This document shows positions 1 through 5,996 of a stretch of 13,540 bases of DNA, piece by piece. Source of the DNA: Sulfuricurvum sp. (lineage in GTDB: Bacteria; Campylobacterota; Campylobacteria; Campylobacterales; Sulfurimonadaceae); contig JAUXSZ010000229.1 of assembly GCA_030679635.1 (NCBI GenBank), positions 1 through 13,540 on the forward strand, in the 5' to 3' direction. Positions within the stretch are counted from its first letter, which is position 1; each line of letters starts with the position of its first letter. The position numbers and the translations under genes were made by a program. The notes beneath the pieces were generated by a model that was not told where the DNA came from, ran no database searches, and saw only the letters and a program-made list of their open reading frames with translations.

Positions 1-1111
1 CGGTCACTTCAGGGACAATATTGAGGGTAAGTCCTACAAAAACCGATCCCAGTGTTTTGGTGGTGGTTGCGGCAGTTTGCGTGTTGGCACTCGCGATACT
101 TCCATTCTCATACAAATAACTGAGTTGCTGACCTACGTTGATAACGGCAGGCTGGTTGCTCAGCGTCAGCACTTTTGGATTTGAGAGAACTTCGACATTC
201 CCATATTTTTTTAAAAAGTCGATGAGTCCGGCAGTATTAAAATTAATCCCAAAGGAATAGACAGGATTTGCCGTTCCTATATTATTAAAACTGTTGGCAT
301 AATTTCCTTTGAGAGCGAGGCTAAACTCGCTCCAGTTGACCCCGATGGAGCTGTAATCGTTGTAGGTTAATTCGATGAGATGTGCTTCAATCATCACTTG
401 TGCGTGCATCCGTTTTTTGAGTGCGGCAATGTAGCGTTCAACATCATGAAGTTGTCGCTTTGTTCCTGAGACCGTTACGATGGTGGCATCACGGTTGATG
501 AGCGTTTTGTTGTAGGCTTCATTGTACTCTTCATCAATTTTTAGGATTTGCTGAATATGGTCTTGGAGTTGATCCCAAAAAGTGAAGGTTGATGTGGACG
601 TAACCGTTGTTAAATCACTATTTGAGCCTAAATTTCCTGAAACAGAACCACTTCCTGCAATAGTACCCGTAGGGGTTGCGCTTGAGGCACTACTGGTTGA
701 GGAGCCTGGACCTACGCTGATGGATTTGACCGATGACGTTGTGAGTTCGCTGATATTGATATAATCGACGTTGTAGTTTACCGTGTTGTAGTAGGAAACT
801 TGCAGCATCGACGTTTGAGGATTATAATCGTAAAAAAGGTTGTGTTCATCAAAAATGAAGGTTAACAGTTCAGTAAGAGTGTAGTCATGAATATTAACCA
901 TATCAAGGGGTTGAGAGAGACGATCACGTGACCGTTTATCTTCAAAAACAACGCTGATGTTACAGGTTTGTGTGACATCCCGTAGTAAATCCATCAACGT
1001 AAGAGATGATCCATGATTTTGATAGGCATTGAGGCTAAAGCGTTTGGTCGTACAGTCATCAGCATGGAGCATTCCCACCATGAGTAAAAATAATAATAGT
1101 GTTTTTTTCAT
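1..1111 (-). CDS. mshL: MshL-like outer-membrane secretin of an MSHA-type pilus (C-terminus cut by window edge)
   Basis: This open frame reads without a stop from an ATG at 1111 to the left edge, giving 370 codons; the rest lies outside. It should form the outer-membrane channel through which the pilus leaves the cell. Residues 1-17 are a signal peptide (MKKTLLLFLLMVGMLHA, then DD). Residues about 30-90 resemble a secretin/TonB short N-terminal (STN) domain. A Ser/Gly/Thr-rich linker covers about 131-164. The conserved secretin domain starts near residue 234 (AQVMIEAHLIEL) and contains the typical VEVLSNPKVLTLSNQPA stretch near 302-318. Its start overlaps the stop of the mshK-like gene as ATGA, so translation is probably coupled. 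A preceding GAGG may serve as ribosome site. PilQ or GspD are alternatives by fold, but the order I-J-K-L favours MshL. Confidence 0.88.
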   Translation of the reverse strand, partial: MKKTLLLFLLMVGMLHADDCTTKRFSLNAYQNHGSSLTLMDLLRDVTQTCNISVVFEDKRSRDRLSQPLDMVNIHDYTLTELLTFIFDEHNLFYDYNPQTSMLQVSYYNTVNYNVDYINISELTTSSVKSISVGPGSSTSSASSATPTGTIAGSGSVSGNLGSNSDLTTVTSTSTFTFWDQLQDHIQQILKIDEEYNEAYNKTLINRDATIVTVSGTKRQLHDVERYIAALKKRMHAQVMIEAHLIELTYNDYSSIGVNWSEFSLALKGNYANSFNNIGTANPVYSFGINFNTAGLIDFLKKYGNVEVLSNPKVLTLSNQPAVINVGQQLSYLYENGSIASANTQTAATTTKTLGSVFVGLTLNIVPEVT

Positions 1112-1464
1112 TGAGCCTCTTTTGTGCTGAATACGCGTTGTTGACTTCCCACTCCAAGTATGGTTAGACGGTTCCCCTCTTTGAGGGTAACAAAATTAGG
1201 TTGAATCGAGGTGATTTCCTGATGATCGATATGATCACCCACTTTGTGCCATTCACCATTTATGAATGCTTTAGTGTTCATCACCGCAGTAACGGTAGTC
1301 GGGGCAATTATTGGGGCGGCTAAGATAGGTGGAGGAGGCAAAAGCAATAGCGAAGAGGAATGGACTTTTTTCATCCTTGTACTTTTCTGAAAGGGATCAT
1401 ACATCTGTGCATGGGACGGGACAATACCGAGTATAAGGGCAAACATCGATAGCAAAAATCTCAT
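1108..1464 (-). CDS. mshK: MshK/PilP-like periplasmic pilus assembly protein
   Basis: A 118-residue exported protein that probably links the inner-membrane assembly complex to the secretin. Residues 1-19 are a signal peptide with an AXA-like end (PSHA, then Q). There is no lipobox cysteine, unlike classical PilP lipoproteins. A short DPF segment near residue 23 recalls the DP(T/M)RP motif of MshK/GspB proteins. A Leu/Pro-rich linker (about 39-55) precedes a small beta domain (about 62-110) with FINGEWHKVGD and an LTILGV strand, as in the PilP/GspC homology region. It overlaps both neighbours by 4 bases (ATGA at 1461-1464 and 1108-1111). A GGGAG seven bases before the ATG is a good ribosome site. 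The identification rests on position between PilO-like and secretin genes plus the C-terminal pattern; sequence similarity in this family is always weak. Confidence 0.72.
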   Translation of the reverse strand: MRFLLSMFALILGIVPSHAQMYDPFQKSTRMKKVHSSSLLLLPPPPILAAPIIAPTTVTAVMNTKAFINGEWHKVGDHIDHQEITSIQPNFVTLKEGNRLTILGVGSQQRVFSTKEAQ

Positions 1465-2090
1465 AAGGCAACTCCCATATAGAGAACTGTTGCTTCAAAA
1501 ACAGGCTTCTCCTCATCGGAATGGATTTGAACATTGTCGATGACGACGAGTGATTTTTGTTCTTCGATAAAAGTTAAAAAAGCGACAATTTCTCTAAAAT
1601 TGGCGCTCCCCTTTATGGTCAGCTTTTTAAATTGTTTCACTTTTCCAAAGAATACTTTATCGGTATCTTCAGACTGTATTAGCTCAATGTTGAGTCCCAA
1701 TTGAACAGAGCGCTCCAAAAGCAGATCGAGGATTTCAGCATATTGGCGATTATCAAACAGCAATCCCTGCGATTGAGAAATTTGAATTAAAAGAGCTTGT
1801 TTCTGATTTTCTATATCGACAATCATGCGCTTTTTCTCTAAAATCATTTGAGTCGTATGGGTGATTTTAGCTTGGTAAGCTTCCGGAGAGCTTTGCTGAA
1901 TCTGGGTGATAAGATTTGTGTGTTCATTTTGCAGTGTCGAGAGTTGGTCCAGCATGTCGGAAACAAAAAACATCCAACTCATCGCTAATATCCCTATTCC
2001 GGTTACCAGATAGATGAACCATCGCTGCGTTGGATCGTAGGTTTCTAGTTGTTCGTCAAGGACAATTAGCTGTTCTTCTATCGAATTCAT
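1461..2090 (-). CDS. mshJ: MshJ/PilO-like inner-membrane pilus assembly protein
   Basis: A 209-residue bitopic protein with the PilO plan: a short cytoplasmic head (1-24), one membrane segment (about 25-44, FIYLVTGIGILAMSWMFFV), a coiled-coil stalk (about 47-112) and a C-terminal ferredoxin-like domain (about 115-209) with KKLTIKGSANFREIVAFL and LVVIDNVQI strands. PilO proteins pair with PilN and PilP to form the periplasmic alignment ring between the cytoplasmic motor and the secretin. The gene overlaps the mshI-like gene upstream and the mshK-like gene downstream by ATGA, and AAGG stands seven bases before its ATG. The protein has no Asn-X-Ser/Thr site at all, unlike the pilins nearby. GspM is the equivalent in type II secretion; the surrounding pilin genes and order favour the MSHA assignment. 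Confidence 0.8.
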   Translation of the reverse strand: MNSIEEQLIVLDEQLETYDPTQRWFIYLVTGIGILAMSWMFFVSDMLDQLSTLQNEHTNLITQIQQSSPEAYQAKITHTTQMILEKKRMIVDIENQKQALLIQISQSQGLLFDNRQYAEILDLLLERSVQLGLNIELIQSEDTDKVFFGKVKQFKKLTIKGSANFREIVAFLTFIEEQKSLVVIDNVQIHSDEEKPVFEATVLYMGVAL

Positions 2091-3547
2091 CGCGTTACCT
2101 TAACTCGTGCGTTGTACATTTTATTATCCAATGCAATTTCGTGAGTTTCTACATTTTGATATCCTCGCGTGTAAAGACCGCTCATGAGTTTGGCGATGTC
2201 GTCGCGTTTTCGGTAATCGGCGATAACGTGCAGCTGCATCTCTTTTGAACCATTCTGCTCCATTATCAATGTCCCTAAATGATAGCGACCCAATTCAGAC
2301 GTTGTATCGATTAAAAACTGTTGACGCTTAAGGTGCATTTGTGAAATTAAATCGGCTGTTTCTTGTGCGCCTTGAATGAGAACGATCTCTTCTTTGATCT
2401 TAGCAATTTCGTTCTCATGTTGGGCAAGGAGCTTGCTTTTATTTTCCAGTATAGAGGAGAACTGAGAGGTCTGTTGCTTCTGCTGTTCGAGTGTGTATTG
2501 CAGCTGCTCTTTGTGATCTTCTTCGTTAGAAATCATCCACATGAGGCTTAAGGGAATCGACAGTGCGATGAAGAGTGCCATCCCTGCAATCGCTAAAAAT
2601 CTACCGCTTTCACGGCTGTACCATGGAGCTTTTCTTTTGAACGGAGAGAGATTCATGCTCTTTTCGCCGATGCGCTGTGAGAGATATTCGGCACATAAAA
2701 GAGGATGCCATTCTTGAGGTTTATGGTTTGGCCTCGTGAGGGGAGATATTTGTACGTCGTGTATGCCGAAGGCATCAAACACACTCTCTAATCCTGGAAT
2801 GATATTGCCCTGAAAATCGAGATAGAGATGATCGATACCGGTGAATCCGAATAAACCTCGTTTTTGATTGATTGTATGGACCAAACGTTCGACATTGCGG
2901 GTAAGACAATTTTGAATAAGGACGAATTTACCAGACTCTTCTGCTGGATAGCGATCTTCAAGGAGTCCCCACTCGGAGAGGATTGATGTGATCCGGGCGA
3001 GCTCAAAACCAGTTTCCACAGCAATGGATGTTAGTGTTTCAAGGCTTCGGTGGGCTATATAACTACCATTTTGGTAGATGGATGCGAAAGATTCATCCTC
3101 TCCAAAATAGATAAAAAGGTCATTTTGTTTTGGAAGAATGTCGTACAGCGATTCGTAGACCATAAATCCGGGGGTGATGAGATCTATTACCCTCGAATGG
3201 GTCAGCGCTGTGCAAAAATAATCGGCAGCTTTTGTATGAGAGAGGGCAAATACCTCAAATAAAAAGTTCTCTTCCGCTGGAAGATCGTGCCGTATAAAAT
3301 CGATCGTATACTCTTCGTCACTGTTGAGGTTTCCCTCTTCAAACATCCGGATTTCAACCTGGATAATCTGATCTTCATCGCTGAGGTGATTGGGAAGTTT
3401 CAGGGTATGAATATTGAGAAGTGAAAGAGGAATAATGGCACCGGAAAAAAGTTCTTTTAAGTCATGCGTACTGCTTTGAGAAAATGAACCATTACTATAG
3501 GTTAGAGTGTGATCATACTCTAAATAAAGAATTTTATTGTGTGCCAT
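2087..3547 (-). CDS. mshI: MshI-like PilM-PilN fusion protein of the pilus assembly platform
   Basis: A 486-residue protein joining a cytoplasmic actin-like region to a PilN-like membrane and periplasmic region, as in MshI and GspL. The N-terminal about 310 residues contain PilM/GspL-type strands (DLFIYFGEDESFASIYQNGS near 145-164) and a degenerate version of the PilM phosphate-binding region, GNIIPGLESVFDAFGI near 247-262. One membrane segment lies at about 316-338. A Gln/Glu-rich coiled coil (about 340-395) leads to the periplasmic PilN-like domain. It should couple the cytoplasmic motor to the PilO/PilP ring. It is the first gene of the I-J-K-L block, overlaps mshJ by ATGA, and follows a 70-base gap with a good sigma-70 promoter. 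Classical nucleotide-binding motifs are not evident, so ATP binding is doubtful. Confidence 0.78.
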   Translation of the reverse strand: MAHNKILYLEYDHTLTYSNGSFSQSSTHDLKELFSGAIIPLSLLNIHTLKLPNHLSDEDQIIQVEIRMFEEGNLNSDEEYTIDFIRHDLPAEENFLFEVFALSHTKAADYFCTALTHSRVIDLITPGFMVYESLYDILPKQNDLFIYFGEDESFASIYQNGSYIAHRSLETLTSIAVETGFELARITSILSEWGLLEDRYPAEESGKFVLIQNCLTRNVERLVHTINQKRGLFGFTGIDHLYLDFQGNIIPGLESVFDAFGIHDVQISPLTRPNHKPQEWHPLLCAEYLSQRIGEKSMNLSPFKRKAPWYSRESGRFLAIAGMALFIALSIPLSLMWMISNEEDHKEQLQYTLEQQKQQTSQFSSILENKSKLLAQHENEIAKIKEEIVLIQGAQETADLISQMHLKRQQFLIDTTSELGRYHLGTLIMEQNGSKEMQLHVIADYRKRDDIAKLMSGLYTRGYQNVETHEIALDNKMYNARVKVTR

Positions 3548-3578
3548 TCATCTGCTTTACAATATTTTTGGTGTATTA

Positions 3579-3607
3579 ATCATAGACTGTACATAATAAA
3601 AAATCAA
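3579..3607 (-). promoter_or_regulatory. Predicted sigma-70 promoter for the mshIJKL block
   Basis: Reading leftward, TTGATT (complement of 3602-3607) and TATGAT (complement of 3579-3584) are separated by exactly 17 bases. They match TTGACA and TATAAT at 4 and 5 of 6 positions. Initiation would fall near 3572, about 25 bases before the ATG at 3547. The site fills the only large gap between the minor pilins and the machine genes, so the machine block may be transcribed independently as well as by read-through. Confidence 0.55.
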
Positions 3608-3617
3608 TAGTAACCTT

Positions 3618-4073
3618 TTAGAAGATTATAACATATCCGCTCTGCTGAAAGAGGAGAATGGTGGTATTTTTATCACTGTTTGACGTATATTTGAAAACAA
3701 TATCCACTTTTGTATCTATAAGAGTATCTAATTGTGTTGAATTGCCATCGTGAGGCCGTCCAAGGTTGTCAAAACAGACTGTCGTAATGCTATTTGGTGT
3801 GGTGGTTATGCTGTCTGATTTGATTTCGTGCGTAGGAGCTTCATTGTCTGAGAGGGCTTCTTTTGTCAAGGTGACGCATCCTTCCTCAATACCGGAATCA
3901 TTTGGACTTTGGTAAGCGATTGCACGATATCGCGCCTCTTTGAGTTTGAGGAGGGCGTAATGCGCGTCTTGACGGGCATAATCGGGCTGACTCAGGTAAA
4001 AGCCAATTCCGGAAAGCATCCCGATAAGGACGATGACGAAGAGAAACTCGATGAGCGAAAGGGCATTTCTCAT
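3618..4073 (-). CDS. Minor pilin, GspH/FimT/MshC-like
   Basis: A 151-residue type IV prepilin. The leader is MRNA and the mature protein starts LSLIE, so the -1 residue is Ala instead of Gly and Glu sits at +5. A hydrophobic helix covers residues 5-26. The helix continuation ALLKLKEARYRAIAYQ (about 40-55) and a late VCFDNLGRP segment resemble the GspH/FimT/MshC group, whose members usually sit at the tip of the fibre or prime its assembly. Two PglB-type sites are present (DGNST and DKNTT). It overlaps the mshP-like gene by ATGA and is the last gene before the 70-base gap. The family call is moderate; the pilin call is firm. Confidence 0.8.
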   Translation of the reverse strand: MRNALSLIEFLFVIVLIGMLSGIGFYLSQPDYARQDAHYALLKLKEARYRAIAYQSPNDSGIEEGCVTLTKEALSDNEAPTHEIKSDSITTTPNSITTVCFDNLGRPHDGNSTQLDTLIDTKVDIVFKYTSNSDKNTTILLFQQSGYVIIF

Positions 4074-4504
4074 GGGCGTTGTAAGCTCCTTCGCTCTAGT
4101 CGAACGGGGTGAAGAATTTTAGGATGGCTATTATTAGAATCCACAATGACGCGTATGCTGATCATTCCATGGGATTCTTCAGTTTGTATCGGTTCGCTCA
4201 ACGTTCCGCCGCACGTAGTGGCATCGGCTAAGTAGTATTTTTCTACGGTAATTTGGGCTGTAAACCGATTATCAGAGGAGCTGATATTCCAGTCGCTTAG
4301 ACATCCTCCACTTCGGTTATGTTCACTGATTTGCAGCAATGCTGCCTCCGTTGCGCTTTGCATAAACAGTTCGGCCTGCTCACGGGTATAACTGTCGGCA
4401 TAATGTTTTGCCCCCAAGCTCGCATAGCGCATTGTCACAGTGACGATCCCGCCGATAAAAAGGATGATGAGTAAAACTTGTGGCAGACCGAATGCGGTAC
4501 GCAT
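4070..4504 (-). CDS. mshP: MshP/PilX/GspK-type minor pilin lacking Glu5
   Basis: A 144-residue prepilin-like protein. The leader would be MRTA followed by FGLPQ, so position +5 is Gln and +4 is Pro, where ordinary pilins have Ile/Val and Glu. Loss of Glu5 is known in GspK and in some PilX/MshP-type minor pilins, which cap the fibre tip. The hydrophobic segment is residues 5-25, followed by a helix with EQAELFMQSATEAALLQI (about 42-59), typical for MshP/PilX. Three PglB-type sites occur (EHNRS, DWNIS, DSNNS), and all of its Asn-X-Ser/Thr sites are of this type. The start overlaps the mshO-like stop as TGATG and is preceded by AGGTGG; the stop overlaps the next gene as ATGA. Identity rests on the order D-O-P and the missing Glu5. 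Confidence 0.75.
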   Translation of the reverse strand: MRTAFGLPQVLLIILFIGGIVTVTMRYASLGAKHYADSYTREQAELFMQSATEAALLQISEHNRSGGCLSDWNISSSDNRFTAQITVEKYYLADATTCGGTLSEPIQTEESHGMISIRVIVDSNNSHPKILHPVRLERRSLQRP

Positions 4505-5340
4505 CAGAACACCACCTTTTGTTTAGATAGCCGAACGGGGCTGCCAACCTTGACGCTGCCGTTCATATCAATACTTAGACGGATTGTGCCGTTTATCATT
4601 TGAGCGCGAAATGCATTAACGCTGGTTGCGAGGACGGTTACGTTTCCATCACAAAAATTTTGCCCCTTCCATGGACGGTAATTGTAAAAGAGCAAGAGGG
4701 TATCATCCTTAAAATCGGTAACACTGGAACACGCGGCATTTTGTTTTCGCGTAACGGCATAAGCAGAATCTACAAGGTTGTATTTTTCGTAAATGATATC
4801 AGGAGGGGTATTTGCAATGCTGATGGTATTGGTTGGGCTGTCGGTGATGTTGTATTCATTTTGATCTCCTTCATCGAAAGAACCTGAAAAAATCAGTACC
4901 ATTTTTGACAAATCAAACATTGGATCATTCCATTTCGTTTTTTCGGTTGCCAATACATTCGATAGCTCCGTATTAGGGGAGTACAGATTGGGTTGTATCG
5001 ATTGGTTCATATCGACAAATTCGCTGTAATCTCCTGCTGCATAACTTTCACTTGCCAGTCCGTACCATTGGATAATGGTTTTGTCTATTGTTGTTTCATC
5101 GAATAGTACACAATCGCTTGAATTGGTACACGCTTTTAAAAACATCGGCGCGCGATTGTAGAGGAGGGCGCTGATCTGATCAAGGGCGCTTTGTGAATCG
5201 ATCGAGAGAGTGCTGAGGATTTTGGCTTTTTCGGAGCGGAGGGTGATCGCTTCAAACGCTTTGAACATCCCGATGGAGAGTATCCCGGTAATCGCAATGG
5301 TGATGATGATTTCGATGAGGGTATAGCCGCGGCGCATCAT
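4504..5340 (-). CDS. mshO: MshO/PilW-like minor pilin
   Basis: A 278-residue prepilin with leader MMRRG followed by YTLIE, the only prepilin here with the classical Gly at -1. The open frame extends up to 5412, but a start there would add 24 polar residues before the leader; the ATG at 5340 overlaps the upstream stop as TGATG and gives a normal leader, so it is chosen (5337 is also possible). The helix covers about 6-27, then a long conserved segment about DSQSALDQISALLYNRA, as in MshO/PilW. The large C-terminal globular domain has several Cys. Four of six Asn-X-Ser/Thr sites are PglB type (DMNQS, EYNIT, DGNVT, DMNGS). It likely forms part of the tip complex with the MshD- and MshP-like proteins on either side. 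Confidence 0.8.
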   Translation of the reverse strand: MMRRGYTLIEIIITIAITGILSIGMFKAFEAITLRSEKAKILSTLSIDSQSALDQISALLYNRAPMFLKACTNSSDCVLFDETTIDKTIIQWYGLASESYAAGDYSEFVDMNQSIQPNLYSPNTELSNVLATEKTKWNDPMFDLSKMVLIFSGSFDEGDQNEYNITDSPTNTISIANTPPDIIYEKYNLVDSAYAVTRKQNAACSSVTDFKDDTLLLFYNYRPWKGQNFCDGNVTVLATSVNAFRAQMINGTIRLSIDMNGSVKVGSPVRLSKQKVVF

Positions 5341-5996
5341 CAGTTCCAATTCCGCGAGTTGATCTGAATCTGACCGATGTTGAACGAGTGGTATTCGAGC
5401 GAGGTGATACACCCCGTATGTTTGCTGTCGGCTCCGTATCCGACACGGATCAAAATCCGTTTAGTGTTGGAGGATTGGTTTGCTGCCTTGGGCGTTATGC
5501 TTAAAGGGATATTCCCGGTATCGACAGGGTCATTTACGTAGGTTACGGTCGTATTGATTGCATAAAGCCCTTTTTTAACCGTTGCTGAGCAGTTTTTATC
5601 GGCGGTGATATTGGTGTCGTGATAATCGTCAACATCGTTGTACTCGGCGTCTTCTCTTCCTGTTATGGTGGAGGCATTGTAATCGACTCCGATGGGTTCA
5701 ATACAGTTGCGCCCTCCGATAAATCCGCCGATACGGTAGCCACTTGTGGTGTTACACTCATAGCTTAGATTACCGTTAGTTACGCTAAGAATCTGTGAAT
5801 TTTGGGTGTTATTATTGTCCCATGGTAAATTAATAATCTGACCCATTTGTATCATCGCGTTGTACATTGCCTCTTCTTTAATCGTTGTTTTAGCACTTTG
5901 GTTCATCGACTGCACGAGACGGGGAATGACGGTAAAGACGATCCCGATGATCATCATGGACAATACCAATTCTATAAGGGTCAGGGCTTTTCTCAT
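5340..5996 (-). CDS. mshD: MshD-like minor pilin
   Basis: A 218-residue prepilin with leader MRKA followed by LTLIE (Ala at -1, Glu at +5) and a hydrophobic helix at 5-26. After the helix comes EEAMYNAMIQMGQIINLPWD (about 41-60), resembling the MshD pattern in which a conserved helix ends in a (L/F)-P-W-(D/E) segment. The globular part has several Cys and ends in strands near the C-terminus. Five of nine Asn-X-Ser/Thr sites are PglB type (DNNNT, ECNTT, DYNAS, DTNIT, DKNCS). The start overlaps the mshQ-like stop as ATGA (5993-5996) and the stop overlaps the mshO-like start as TGATG. MshD in Vibrio is a minor subunit of the MSHA pilus; the specific family name is inferred from order and the post-helix motif. 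Confidence 0.77.
   Translation of the reverse strand: MRKALTLIELVLSMMIIGIVFTVIPRLVQSMNQSAKTTIKEEAMYNAMIQMGQIINLPWDNNNTQNSQILSVTNGNLSYECNTTSGYRIGGFIGGRNCIEPIGVDYNASTITGREDAEYNDVDDYHDTNITADKNCSATVKKGLYAINTTVTYVNDPVDTGNIPLSITPKAANQSSNTKRILIRVGYGADSKHTGCITSLEYHSFNIGQIQINSRNWN

Noticed and set aside
5341..5412. Upstream extension of the MshO-like pilin to 5412
   Set aside because: It would place 24 polar residues before the prepilin leader; the ATG at 5340 overlaps the upstream stop and gives a normal 5-residue leader.
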